Shown here piece after piece: positions 32,621 through 40,993 of a stretch of DNA of 44,072 nt. Source of the stretch: Moraxellaceae bacterium (lineage in GTDB: Bacteria; Pseudomonadota; Gammaproteobacteria; Pseudomonadales; Moraxellaceae); contig JANYEL010000180.1 in assembly GCA_025363155.1 (NCBI GenBank), positions 1 through 44,072 of the forward strand. The letters run 5' to 3'. Each line of letters begins with the position of its first letter. Position 1 is the first letter of the stretch. A program made the translations under genes and the position numbers. A model generated the notes under the pieces. The model had not been told where the DNA came from and made no database searches. It worked only from the letters and a program-made list of their open reading frames with translations.

Positions 32621-33097
32621 TTAACGGAAGCCTTTGAGTTCACCCGACACAATTACCTTGATGTCACTCACCTTGGCATTTGCGGCCACGGCGGTTGTGA
32701 GAATCAAGCGTGCAGGCTTAGGCAGAACAACTAAATTGCCAGTATTCGCACGATAACGACCAGCGGTCGCAATGGTTGCACCTGCAATGAAGTAAGCCGC
32801 GTCCTGCGGAACAGTCGTATCATCAACACCATCTTCGTACTGAAAGCCGAGCGAACCAGTAATGGTTGCGGTCATGCCTGTTTTTACGAAGATAGACGCA
32901 TCTTGTAAGCTCATACCTTCAGGTAATGGGCCAAGATCAATGACATCACCAATACCAATTGCCGCGGTTGAATCGCTGTTATCTGCTGCACCTGACGCGA
33001 TAGTCGTCAATGCAAACGACAAGGACGAAAGGTTGCCGTAGGGAGCTGTTAACCCAAACTGGCGACGACCTAAGCCTTTAAGTTTCACTGTAGCCAT
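32621..33097 (-). CDS. Probable capsid decoration (cement) protein
   Basis: The protein has 158 residues, GGAGG before ATG 33097. It is directly after the major capsid gene, where many phages encode a cement protein. The sequence is Ala/Thr/Gly-rich beta structure: KLKGLGRRQFGLTAPYGNLSS at the start, IGIGDVIDLGPLPEGMSL in the middle, and LVVLPKPARLILTTAV near the end. Such proteins bind the outer capsid surface after expansion. The call is from place, size and composition, not a conserved motif. Confidence 0.65.
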   Translation of the reverse strand: MATVKLKGLGRRQFGLTAPYGNLSSLSFALTTIASGAADNSDSTAAIGIGDVIDLGPLPEGMSLQDASIFVKTGMTATITGSLGFQYEDGVDDTTVPQDAAYFIAGATIATAGRYRANTGNLVVLPKPARLILTTAVAANAKVSDIKVIVSGELKGFR

Positions 33098-33128
33098 GAT
33101 TGGCCTCCAAAATAGTAAACGTTAAGGA

Positions 33129-33150
33129 AGAAGGCGGATTTCTCCGCCAT
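33129..33150 (-). terminator. Weak terminator-like hairpin after the capsid gene
   Basis: GGCGGA (33133-33138) and TCCGCC (33143-33148) form a tight stem with a four-base loop; the minus strand then reads TTCTTCC. The pyrimidine run is interrupted, so it more likely slows transcription or protects the capsid message 3' end than stops it fully. Confidence 0.5.
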
Positions 33151-33158
33151 CTTATGTA

Positions 33159-34448
33159 TTACGACGCCTGATTGAGTGGAACCACGGTGTCAAGAACACA
33201 CGCGCCGTAGTCTGTAATTTCATTGCTATCACCCATGTTCACATCGAAACGGATCTTCGACACACCACGGATTGCACCGATCAACAGCTCAACCTTGTCG
33301 CCGTGGTCAAGCTCTTTTTCAGACCAAAAGAACGGAATACCCGATTTATCAGACTGTGCTAACGCTTCACCAACCGCCTGACCGCCCAGCAAAATTGCAC
33401 GATCAATCGCAAAGTTAGTGCTGAATGAAGCAGGCACAAGGATAGAAGATTCAGTTTCACTGCTCTTTGATGCGCAATACTTGATTTCATTGCCTGCAAA
33501 GAAGCGAATCGGAATGTTTTGCTTGATGATCAAGAAACCATTCCAGATACCGACTTCACCCAAGAACACTGGATGCTGTTTCGCTTGGCTTGCACGCTTC
33601 AGTGCATTTGCTTGCACGGAACGGAAGTTAGGATCTGACGCAAACTGGTTGTATTGCAGTGGTGTGACCAACAAAACACGCAATGGCTCATCTTCTGCGG
33701 CCATATCACCTTCAAAGACTACGCTTGGTGGTGGCATTACCATGTCGTCCATCACTGCACGCAATGAATCAACCACACCCATACTGAAAACGTCAGTCGA
33801 TGCAATATCAACTTCGCCACCGTTGGTTTTGAAGCTTGATACACCACCGCTTTTAGCCATGAAGTGACGGTTCTTGGTCGGCGCTTTAACGCGGTTCACC
33901 ATCACATCGCTGAAACGTGAGTCGCTTGCCAGCGGCACGCTCCAAGTGAGGTTGTTGTGGAAACCACGAGCACCAGCCGCATGAACAATCAATGACTGAT
34001 CGCAGTAACGATCCATTGTTGCTTGAGCTACAGGTCGGCCCAGCTTGCGGAAATCTACAGGTGAGCGAATCGAAGTCATGGTGTCACCCAGACTCACAGG
34101 AATACGCGCTTGATTCACACGTAAACGATCTTCACCAATCCCCAAGCCAGTACCGCGACCTTCTGCGTTCTCACTACCCATGATCGGAATCGCACCAAAC
34201 GGTTGAACCAAGTTGAACTTGATTTCATCGCCAGCACCTTTGCTCAAATCCATACAGCGCACAAACGGCAATTGGCTGGTGGATTGCTTGCGGATCGTGT
34301 CGATTGCACCGCTTTCGCCTTTAGGCATCTTGCCCATCATTTGCGAAAGTTTACTTTTACGTTGCAGGTGGATTGCAAACAAGCCTGCGGCCTGTTGCAC
34401 CATATTCGTCTTGTCGCCATACGCGGCGTGCGTGTTGTTAGCAGACAT
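33159..34448 (-). CDS. Major capsid protein, N4-gp56/DUF4043 type
   Basis: The protein has 429 residues. ATG 34448 (MSANNTH) is chosen because GGAGAGGAAC is directly upstream. The N-terminus NMVQQAAGLFAIHLQRKSKLSQMMGKMP is followed by a DTIRKQSTSQLPFVRCMDLSKGAGDEIKFNLV segment, ENAEGRGTGLG and the R-V-N-Q-A-R-I-P-V-S stretch, which are typical of this capsid family. Later segments DPNFRSVQANALKRAS, GEVGIWNGFLIIKQ and SFSTNFAIDRAILLGGQAVGEAL also fit. It builds the icosahedral shell on the scaffold encoded just upstream. Family recognition is from sequence pattern; length is normal for the family. Confidence 0.92.
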   Translation of the reverse strand: MSANNTHAAYGDKTNMVQQAAGLFAIHLQRKSKLSQMMGKMPKGESGAIDTIRKQSTSQLPFVRCMDLSKGAGDEIKFNLVQPFGAIPIMGSENAEGRGTGLGIGEDRLRVNQARIPVSLGDTMTSIRSPVDFRKLGRPVAQATMDRYCDQSLIVHAAGARGFHNNLTWSVPLASDSRFSDVMVNRVKAPTKNRHFMAKSGGVSSFKTNGGEVDIASTDVFSMGVVDSLRAVMDDMVMPPPSVVFEGDMAAEDEPLRVLLVTPLQYNQFASDPNFRSVQANALKRASQAKQHPVFLGEVGIWNGFLIIKQNIPIRFFAGNEIKYCASKSSETESSILVPASFSTNFAIDRAILLGGQAVGEALAQSDKSGIPFFWSEKELDHGDKVELLIGAIRGVSKIRFDVNMGDSNEITDYGACVLDTVVPLNQAS

Positions 34449-34472
34449 GTTCCTCTCCAAAAATGACCGACG

Positions 34473-35501
34473 TTAAACGCGTCGGCTTAAGAATGTTTCA
34501 ATTTGCTCTGGAGTCATGTCGTGCATGGCATCCACAAGCGAGCTTCCAGTCATTTCGGCCAGTGCTTCGTCGCGTGTCGCACCCGCACCAGCTCGTCCAC
34601 CAGGGAAATCGGATAGACTGACTGGGATCGGTGTACTCGCTTTCGCAAGGGCCGCTTTTGCTGCCGCCTTCACAGTTTCCGCAGAGGTTTCTGTGTTGGT
34701 CGGCTGAGTTATTCCATTCGCTTGCTTGAACAGGCCCAGCATTTCAATGACTTGTTCCGTTGTGCCTTTTTCAAGGACACTCGAATACGCGTCACGCACA
34801 AAGGTAGGCTGCGTAGCAATCCAATCCGACAACTCTTTCGATTCCGCGATAGAGTCAGCATCAGGATGAGCTGCGTAGATCGCACCGTAATGTGACTCGG
34901 TAGCACTGGTGGCTTGCTGCGCATGTAGCGGTTGCAATGCTTTGTCCACCAAGGCTTGTACACGAGCCTCAATTTTCGATTCGATCAAGGCCGCGTTTTG
35001 TTCGGCCAGTGTTCGCATACCTTTTGCCAAGGCTTCTTCTGAGAAATCACCGAAAATACTCGCATCAACACCTTGCTCAATCGCGGCTTGTGCCGTGGCT
35101 GCTTGGTTGTCAACGACGGTAGGTGCTGCGCCTGCTTCAGCACGCGCTTTTGCCTCAGCCTGTAGCGTTTGCAGTTGTACCTGCGCGGCATCGTGCTGTG
35201 CTTTCCAGTGTTTCTCGCCTTCTCGTGCTTCCACCAACTTGTCGTAAGGGATGGTGTGAATGCCGTCCTTCGCAAGTAGCACCGCTTTTGCTGGATCTGG
35301 CTCACCGCCTTCTCCTGCCGCTGGTGTTGCTTGCTCACCTTTTCCATTTGCAGTGGTAATGTCTGGCTCATTACCTAATTCCACTGCAGTTGCAGTAGTA
35401 TCGCCATCGGACAACTCTAAAAGTTGTGCCACCTGTTCTGGTGAAAGGTTTCCTTCAAACGATTGGATCAACTCGTTTTGTGCATCTGTTTCTGTTGTCA
35501 T
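34473..35501 (-). CDS. Scaffolding protein
   Basis: The protein has 342 residues, AGGAA before ATG 35501. It is acidic, Ala/Gln/Glu-rich and largely helical: LSPEQVAQLLELSDG near the start, GEKHWKAQHDAAQVQLQTLQAEAKA at about 90-115, and AEQNAALIESKIEARVQALVDKAL at about 165-190. A middle region has SHYGAIYAAHPDADSIAESKELSDWI, a motif frequent in podoviral scaffolds. The C-terminus (TPEQIETFLSRRV) is a short amphipathic helix with basic end, like the capsid-binding tail of P22 scaffold. It lies directly upstream of the capsid gene. First gene of the head unit, 131 bases after a late-unit element. Confidence 0.85.
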   Translation of the reverse strand: MTTETDAQNELIQSFEGNLSPEQVAQLLELSDGDTTATAVELGNEPDITTANGKGEQATPAAGEGGEPDPAKAVLLAKDGIHTIPYDKLVEAREGEKHWKAQHDAAQVQLQTLQAEAKARAEAGAAPTVVDNQAATAQAAIEQGVDASIFGDFSEEALAKGMRTLAEQNAALIESKIEARVQALVDKALQPLHAQQATSATESHYGAIYAAHPDADSIAESKELSDWIATQPTFVRDAYSSVLEKGTTEQVIEMLGLFKQANGITQPTNTETSAETVKAAAKAALAKASTPIPVSLSDFPGGRAGAGATRDEALAEMTGSSLVDAMHDMTPEQIETFLSRRV

Positions 35502-35625
35502 GCTTGGTTCCTGTCACATATCGCCGTGACCGCATATAGGTTTTAAGCATTCGTGTTGCCACGCTCATCGTTTCGCACAATGAGTGCTCTACTTGGGAGT
35601 AAGTGTGTCGATGGGTAGAGATACA

Positions 35626-35648
35626 TTCCATCCCTACAGGGGTGGTGA
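35626..35648 (-). promoter_or_regulatory. Late-unit element, copy 5 (CCCCTGTAGGG)
   Basis: On the minus strand: GTCACCACCCCTGTAGGGAT, core 35642-35632. It starts the scaffold/capsid unit and is 118 bases past a strong terminator. It shares CACCCCTGTA with copies 3 and 4. Confidence 0.5.
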
Positions 35649-35759
35649 CGAATTGACGTATGTTGTGACTTACGCATTTGTCAATTCATGCAATGAAAAT
35701 ATAATTTCAATGCAACAAAAAAATGCTTCATATCTATACTTATCAGTAATTTAAAAGCA

Positions 35760-35792
35760 TAAAAAAAGGCCTATACAAAGGTGTATAGGCCT
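35760..35792 (-). terminator. Strong intrinsic terminator after the packaging unit
   Basis: AGGCCTATACA (35767-35777) and TGTATAGGCCT (35782-35792) form a perfect 11-pair stem with an AAGG loop. The A7 to its left is a T7 run on the minus strand. Confidence 0.95.
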
Positions 35793-35825
35793 GTCTTCAA
35801 AGTTTTTAGGTGTTGCACCAATCAG

Positions 35826-36059
35826 TTAACCATTCAGTGTGGCGTTCAGATAATGCTTCTCCACATATTCACGCATCTTTGTACGTTGTTCATTGCTTAG
35901 GTCTGTGCGCTGTTCAATCATTTGCAATGCACGCTCATGATCCGCTGCCGACAATGGCGGTGTGATCGCTTGGCCTGCAATGACTGGCTTACATTCAGGA
36001 CATGGCTTGCGTAGTCCTGTTGCTGGGTCGCAGTCATTGCATGGGTGGAGACCGTTCAT
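35826..36059 (-). CDS. Small Cys4 protein, probable zinc ribbon
   Basis: The protein has 77 residues from ATG 36059; a GTG at 36071, overlapping the previous stop, would add four residues. Residues 5-25 contain two CxxC pairs (CNDC and CPEC) around DPATGLRKP, which resembles the DnaJ-type zinc-binding turn. The rest is a charged helix pair (ADHERALQMIEQRTD, EQRTKMREYVEKHYL). The last gene of the packaging unit, before a strong terminator. It may be a small chaperone or assembly factor; no function is proven. Confidence 0.7.
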   Translation of the reverse strand: MNGLHPCNDCDPATGLRKPCPECKPVIAGQAITPPLSAADHERALQMIEQRTDLSNEQRTKMREYVEKHYLNATLNG

Positions 36060-36063
36060 CACA

Positions 36064-36237
36064 TCAACCACTTGCTAATTTTAAAAATGCTACTGCTGCT
36101 TGCGGCTTAGATCGAGCCATGCGTATAGCCCACTCCTTAATATCGTAATGACAAATTATTTTTGTGCGCTCAGGTAAAGGCTGCGCAGGTTGCACCAACT
36201 GCGCGTTACGAATCTGCTCTAAAAGTTTATGGCTCAC
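36064..36237 (-). CDS. Small ORF after portal, translationally coupled (GTG start)
   Basis: This 57-residue ORF starts with GTG 36237, which overlaps the portal stop as GTGA and has AGGAGAG about seven bases upstream within the portal end. It ends at TGA 36064-36066, just before the Cys4 gene. The protein is basic and helical (SHKLLEQIRNAQLV, then IKEWAIRMARSKPQAAVAFLKL), fills an otherwise empty gap exactly, and has no recognised family. The coupling and tight fit make it likely to be real. Confidence 0.65.
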   Translation of the reverse strand: MSHKLLEQIRNAQLVQPAQPLPERTKIICHYDIKEWAIRMARSKPQAAVAFLKLASG

Positions 36238-38483
36238 TCCGTCTCTCCTGCTGTCAAATTATCGGACGTTGTTGGTGTTTCAATCCCTTGCATAGCTGAT
36301 GGGCCATGACTCGGAACTGGTGGAAATACTGGGCTAGTATTCGTGTGGACAGGAGGAATACCTTGCACGCCCGGACCTTGCGGTAAGGGTGCAGCTTCAG
36401 GTATTGGGAAATTAGGATCTACACCTACAGGTGGACGTTGATAGCCTGCGCCCTTCATCACTTCGTCTGCAATCGGAGCAATAGCTGGGTTTATCGCAAT
36501 CGATGATCCTGCTTGCATTGCTGAGAAGGCCGCTTGTACACCTACTTGTACTGATCGTGCATCGATGTTCTTGATCTCGCTTTCACCTTTGCGTTCCTTC
36601 AGCTCTAACTCACGTAGTTTCAGGTCGTGACCAGATTTAACCAGTCCATCCTGAATACCTTTGTCAATCTGCTGTTGGATCTGCTCAGGAGTTTGCTTTT
36701 GTTGCACGTCACGAATGGCCTGCACAAAGTCTCGCTTAAACGGCACATCCATCAGACTGACCATAAACGGCAAGCTGACTGCTTGGTATTCTTGAGGAAG
36801 CGATTTAACTGCTTCTGACATCGCGTTGAGTTGCTGACCACGATAGCTGTTCGTGCTTGGCACGTCTTCAAGCGATACTTTTAGACGTGTGCGCTGCAAA
36901 TCATTAGATAGATACGTGAATCCATGCTCATCCGTTTCAGGCTTATTGATATGTACAGCGCGATCTTCTTTGACTGAGTCCCCTTCAATGATGATCGTTT
37001 GTGGCTCATCGCCCATATCATCAATGATCATTGACATCAACAACTCACCTACCTGACCACGCGCGTAACGGAAGTTATCCATGATTCGAGATAGTGATTG
37101 TGTTGATTGCTCAATCTGTTGTGACTCTTGATAACCTGATGTGGCGGTGCCTTGCTTACCCATGAAACCGTTTGTAGCAGTAGAAACACGCTCAATGGTC
37201 TGGCGATTGTCTTGCAGCATCTTGTAATGCTGATCAGTCAACGTATAGTCGCGCTTTACCTCAAATCTAGCACCAGGCATTGCCATGTGTTGCGCATTCA
37301 GCACAATATCAGCGTCTGACCGTGCGACTTGGCGACGTAACTGATTGTCGGTCATATCTACTGCGCCTTTTGTGCGCTCGGTCCGAACAACACTCATACC
37401 CCAACGTAGCTTACTATTACCACTGTTAAGTGAGTCTTGTGAATACTTCATCCCACGCACGTAGCCGTAAGGAATATTGGTTAAATCCTCTCTAAAACCC
37501 CAGAATGGCACGTAAGGAAAAAGACGATGCGAATACGGTGTTGGGCCATCATGCAATTGGTGACTACCTAGCCAATACGCACGACGAACACGCGCCACTG
37601 TTGCGTACGTTACTTTCGCTATGCCTTGTGCGACCGCGATGTTGTGATTTAAGTTGTTGTCGTCATATTCAACCACACGGCCATCTGATGTTTTGATGAC
37701 TGGAATGCTTACCCAGCGTCGATACCAAATCTCTGAGATACAGACTTCTCTGCTCGTTGTGTTGTACCAGCGTTCCTCTTGCATCGTCCACGCACGCCCT
37801 TCGTTCCATGCGTTTTGTAAACCAGTGCTTACACCACCATCAGCGGCAGCAGAATGATCGAACCATGACGCGCCGTAGTTGCCGCACATCATGATGAGTT
37901 CTTTCTTATCAGGAAATACCAATGCAACACGTTCAGGTGCTAACCAGCGTTGACGGCGTAACCACCGTGCATCTGACCAATCAGGCTCGATGCCTTTCAT
38001 ATCCCAGTGAATCTCATTGCGGTGGATTGATGTGCAGCGATAAGGAAACTTGAAAGGATCGGATTCTTTGGCCACTTCGACAATACCCAAGCCGCAACCG
38101 ATCTGACCACGAAACGCATCACTACACGCACGATCTGCCTTAGATTCACGCTCGGCCTGATTCAATTTGAAGTTAATCGCGTCTGCTATGTCTTGGCCGC
38201 CTGTTTCACCGCTCGCTGTGACACGCCAATCTGTACGTGTTTTGGTCTCAAAACCTTGGATTGCCAATAACGCTGGGCCAATCAGATCCTCAACGGAAGG
38301 AGGAATGCCAATCTCCTGCTGTTTACGCAGTAAATCACTGTCGAGCTGATTACCGTCTGCATAATCCATCTCTTTGTCAGCGGTACGTCTCCAACTCGGT
38401 TGATTTTCTATCTCGCGCACAATGTCGCTGTACTCTTGCTGTGTGAGTGCATCGTCGCCTTTTGGAATGTTATCGTATTGCAT
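36234..38483 (-). CDS. Portal protein, P22-like
   Basis: The protein has 749 residues. ATG 38483 (MQYDNIPKG) is chosen since AAGGA lies eight bases upstream; two earlier ATGs lie too near or before it. The N-terminal third carries the P22-portal pattern: WRRTADKEMDYADGNQLDSD, IGIPPSVEDLIGPALLAIQG, RTDWRVTASGET, FRGQIGCGLGIVEVA and IHRNEIHWDMKG. The C-terminal part is helical and ends in a Pro-rich, probably flexible tail. Twelve copies form the vertex through which DNA enters and leaves and to which the terminase docks. It lies right after the large terminase. Confidence 0.9.
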   Translation of the reverse strand: MQYDNIPKGDDALTQQEYSDIVREIENQPSWRRTADKEMDYADGNQLDSDLLRKQQEIGIPPSVEDLIGPALLAIQGFETKTRTDWRVTASGETGGQDIADAINFKLNQAERESKADRACSDAFRGQIGCGLGIVEVAKESDPFKFPYRCTSIHRNEIHWDMKGIEPDWSDARWLRRQRWLAPERVALVFPDKKELIMMCGNYGASWFDHSAAADGGVSTGLQNAWNEGRAWTMQEERWYNTTSREVCISEIWYRRWVSIPVIKTSDGRVVEYDDNNLNHNIAVAQGIAKVTYATVARVRRAYWLGSHQLHDGPTPYSHRLFPYVPFWGFREDLTNIPYGYVRGMKYSQDSLNSGNSKLRWGMSVVRTERTKGAVDMTDNQLRRQVARSDADIVLNAQHMAMPGARFEVKRDYTLTDQHYKMLQDNRQTIERVSTATNGFMGKQGTATSGYQESQQIEQSTQSLSRIMDNFRYARGQVGELLMSMIIDDMGDEPQTIIIEGDSVKEDRAVHINKPETDEHGFTYLSNDLQRTRLKVSLEDVPSTNSYRGQQLNAMSEAVKSLPQEYQAVSLPFMVSLMDVPFKRDFVQAIRDVQQKQTPEQIQQQIDKGIQDGLVKSGHDLKLRELELKERKGESEIKNIDARSVQVGVQAAFSAMQAGSSIAINPAIAPIADEVMKGAGYQRPPVGVDPNFPIPEAAPLPQGPGVQGIPPVHTNTSPVFPPVPSHGPSAMQGIETPTTSDNLTAGETE

Positions 38484-38494
38484 GGTCATTGTCC

Positions 38495-40195
38495 TTATAG
38501 CCGCCAATCGGCTGCTGGTGCTTCTTTGTATGAGTTGGTGCGTTGTGCGCTACCCAACATCCCAAGTTCTTTGGCTTGCGCCCATTGACGCAAAGCATCT
38601 GCGCCTTCACTACATCCGTTACTTTTGTCCGGTGAATCGGTGTAGCGATTATCTTTGTGGCTAAACCTCTTGCGGTAGCCTTCGATCCGTTGAATACCCA
38701 GCTTACAGTTGGTTTCGTCAAAATACGCGCCCTTCAGGTGTTTACGGACTTGATAGATACCTGACATCAATTCTTCAATGCGAGGTAGGACGATGAAGTG
38801 CTCACCAGGCAGCAAGTCACGAAGCATGTCTGCAGTAGATTTATTGAAATCACTGAGGCGTTGGTGGCCTGCGTCGTGCGGTAGGAAGTGTGTACCGAAC
38901 AAATAGCCCTTCGCCTTCAATTCTGTGACGTAATGCCGTAAATCCTCGTTGTGGGCTTCGTAGCAGTCGATAAAGCGATCCTCACCGTTTACCTCTTGCG
39001 CAAACCAAATAAAACACCCATCACCATTACCAATATCCCAGAACGTGTTGATTGGAACACCCAAGATAGGCACACGCGTAATACCGCCACGCTTGCGAAG
39101 TTCGATCATGTCCTTTGCGTAATAATTACCAACACTGCTGACTTGGAATGCTTCAGAAGGATATGACGGATACTCTTGCCACATCCGTTCTTCTGCGCCT
39201 GTGAAGTCCGCATTTTTAGTAGCGACATACCAAGCGCGCTGATCTGGGTCGATGCGAATTTCAAGGCCGATATCGACGCGGACCTTGTGCTCAACTTCAT
39301 CGAAATAGGCGTGTTCTTCGGGTGAAATTGTGACTGTCATCGAGTCAAGACGGTACTTAGGCTCATCCCACCAAGCGTAAAAGTGGAACCTGTAGTCTTT
39401 TGGCGTTAAACGGACCTTGCTTGCGTGCTTGCGTTCCGCAATAGTCACCATGTTGAAGAAATCGCCTTCGCGTCCTTCTGCGGTACTCTCGATTACCAAT
39501 ATGCCGTTGGTTGGAACTGCTGGGATCGAACCAGTCATCACCTCTTGCGCTTTGTCTGGGTACTTAGCGCATATCTTGCCGAACTCGGATATATGCAGGC
39601 GGTGGATCGTGCCTGACCGCATGGATGTCGCAACACGGATAGATGAGTTGTTATGTGCGAACAGTAGCTCGTCGGCATTGTCTGCTGCGAGTGGGAAGCG
39701 GTCACGGATCTCTACAGGAAGGTTGGTATACGCAAACTTCACTTTGTCACGGAAAATAACCTTTGCTGCGTCTCTGTCCTGAGCAATGATGCCGCAGCGT
39801 TGATCTGCGTTAAACATCGCATGATCCAGCCATATAACTGCAATGAGCGTTGTAAAGCCAAGCTGACGCGCTTTCAGGATCAGATTGCGATGCCAGAGTC
39901 GCTTTAGAAATCGTTTCTGTGCGCGATTAGGCTTGAATGGAAGGATGAATGAATCACCCTCATCAGGCAGACCATCATCTCCAACCTTATCGTCTCCTTT
40001 GATCATGATCTTGTACAAGCAACCGCTTGTGATACGCCAAATCGGATCAGCTAAACAGCGTGCAAGCTCTGCCGCGTCTGTTGGAAGCGGCACAAGAGGT
40101 TCATCAAAGATAATATTTGAAGGGCTTGCGACGTGATTACTTCTAGCAATATTAGTTGCCAGTGCAGTCGTCGGAAAACCCTCATCCCTGAACAT
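38495..40195 (-). CDS. terL: Terminase large subunit
   Basis: The protein has 566 residues, starting two bases past the small-subunit stop. The ATPase domain has an N-terminal adenine-binding PNRAQKRFL, the Walker-A-like KARQLGFTT (about residues 112-120), and Walker B with catalytic Glu in ILVIESTAEG (about 233-242). The nuclease domain has the expected acidic residues: FWDIGNGD (about 392), LPHDAGHQ (about 444) and a late GADALRQWA. It packages DNA into the prohead and cuts the concatemer. All key residues are present, so it should be functional. It forms one unit with small terminase and portal. Confidence 0.95.
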   Translation of the reverse strand: MFRDEGFPTTALATNIARSNHVASPSNIIFDEPLVPLPTDAAELARCLADPIWRITSGCLYKIMIKGDDKVGDDGLPDEGDSFILPFKPNRAQKRFLKRLWHRNLILKARQLGFTTLIAVIWLDHAMFNADQRCGIIAQDRDAAKVIFRDKVKFAYTNLPVEIRDRFPLAADNADELLFAHNNSSIRVATSMRSGTIHRLHISEFGKICAKYPDKAQEVMTGSIPAVPTNGILVIESTAEGREGDFFNMVTIAERKHASKVRLTPKDYRFHFYAWWDEPKYRLDSMTVTISPEEHAYFDEVEHKVRVDIGLEIRIDPDQRAWYVATKNADFTGAEERMWQEYPSYPSEAFQVSSVGNYYAKDMIELRKRGGITRVPILGVPINTFWDIGNGDGCFIWFAQEVNGEDRFIDCYEAHNEDLRHYVTELKAKGYLFGTHFLPHDAGHQRLSDFNKSTADMLRDLLPGEHFIVLPRIEELMSGIYQVRKHLKGAYFDETNCKLGIQRIEGYRKRFSHKDNRYTDSPDKSNGCSEGADALRQWAQAKELGMLGSAQRTNSYKEAPAADWRL

Positions 40196-40197
40196 GG

Positions 40198-40863
40198 TTA
40201 ATTTCTTTCTTCATGTTCAGGATCAAGCGCAACAGGCATGATGGCGTTTGTGCTGGTCTTAGCAATGCCATGAAGCAGTGTTGTGAGCGCATCAACAGGT
40301 GCGTTGTCTTTATCATCGAGGCCGAAGGCTTGTCGTTCGAGTGCAACAACAGTCTTGAGTGTTTCAGCTAGAGACTTCATTGTTGCAGCCCGACCACTTA
40401 AGCTGATGACCTTCATGTACAAGTCGTTACGTTTGTCTTGGCCCCTTTCATCTGGTTCATACATCAACTCACCAAGCTGAACCAACAGATCTGCGTTTTC
40501 TTGTCCAACCTGCAATTCAAGTTCATCAAATAGACTCATGAGGATCTTTGTTGAACGTGAAATGTTGGTGCGTTGAGATAGCCGAACGTTGGCTAGATCA
40601 AGTGCATTAGCCTCAACAACCTGTCTTTCTGTTGCTGCACGCTCACTGCGAACCTCAGTGCGAACTGCCTCTCTGCGAACCAACTCCTCAGCCTTAGATT
40701 GAATCTTTTTAGATAGATCGCGCGTCCATTCATCTTTCTTGGCTCTCTTGCGAATCGCTGTATCTGAAAGGCTTTGCTCAGACGCTATCTGGCGTAGGCT
40801 CTTAATACCTGCCCGATAATCAAGTTCGATCTTCTCCCAATTAGGTTGCTTAATTTCAGTCAT
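40198..40863 (-). CDS. terS: Terminase small subunit
   Basis: The protein has 221 residues. Residues about 10-50 form a helix-turn-helix (IELDYRAGIKSLRQIASEQSLSDTAIRKRAKKDEW) as in many small terminases, which bind the packaging site. Basic and oligomerising helices follow (RREAVRTEVRSERAATERQ, ISRSTKILMSLFDELELQVG). It is directly upstream of the large terminase. First gene of the packaging unit, 62 bases after a late-unit element. Confidence 0.88.
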   Translation of the reverse strand: MTEIKQPNWEKIELDYRAGIKSLRQIASEQSLSDTAIRKRAKKDEWTRDLSKKIQSKAEELVRREAVRTEVRSERAATERQVVEANALDLANVRLSQRTNISRSTKILMSLFDELELQVGQENADLLVQLGELMYEPDERGQDKRNDLYMKVISLSGRAATMKSLAETLKTVVALERQAFGLDDKDNAPVDALTTLLHGIAKTSTNAIMPVALDPEHEERN

Positions 40864-40918
40864 GTTATAGCTCTCGGAACGACATCATGGAGTGATGTTG
40901 ATTGCATGTGCGAACCAA

Positions 40919-40940
40919 GTCCAAGCCTACAGGGGCTACA
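40919..40940 (-). promoter_or_regulatory. Late-unit element, copy 6 (CCCCTGTAGGC)
   Basis: The core CCCCTGTAGGC (40935-40925, minus strand) is 12 bases past the terminator stem at 40947-40978 and 62 bases before the small terminase start. It would begin the late region. Confidence 0.45.
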
Positions 40941-40944
40941 GACA

Positions 40945-40980
40945 GCAAAAAGCCCAGATCGTGAGAAATGGGCTTTTTAA
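40945..40980. terminator. Strong intrinsic terminator after the early module
   Basis: AAAAAGCCCA (40947-40956) and TGGGCTTTTT (40969-40978) pair fully, with a run of five on each side, so it works in both directions. It separates the early/replication genes from the late packaging unit. Confidence 0.92.
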
Positions 40981-40993
40981 ATGTACAGAGTTG

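Larger units (their letters stand above)
35502..35825 (-). other. 324-base gene-free leader and boundary region
   Basis: It holds a strong terminator (35760-35792), a late-unit element (35632-35642) and about 130 bases of untranslated leader to the scaffold gene. I see no ORF with a ribosome site. The part at 35690-35760 is AT-rich, with no recognised site. Confidence 0.7.

Noticed and set aside
36853-40136. Plus-strand ORFs across portal and terminase
   Set aside because: They lie opposite well-recognised genes and show no start signals or families.
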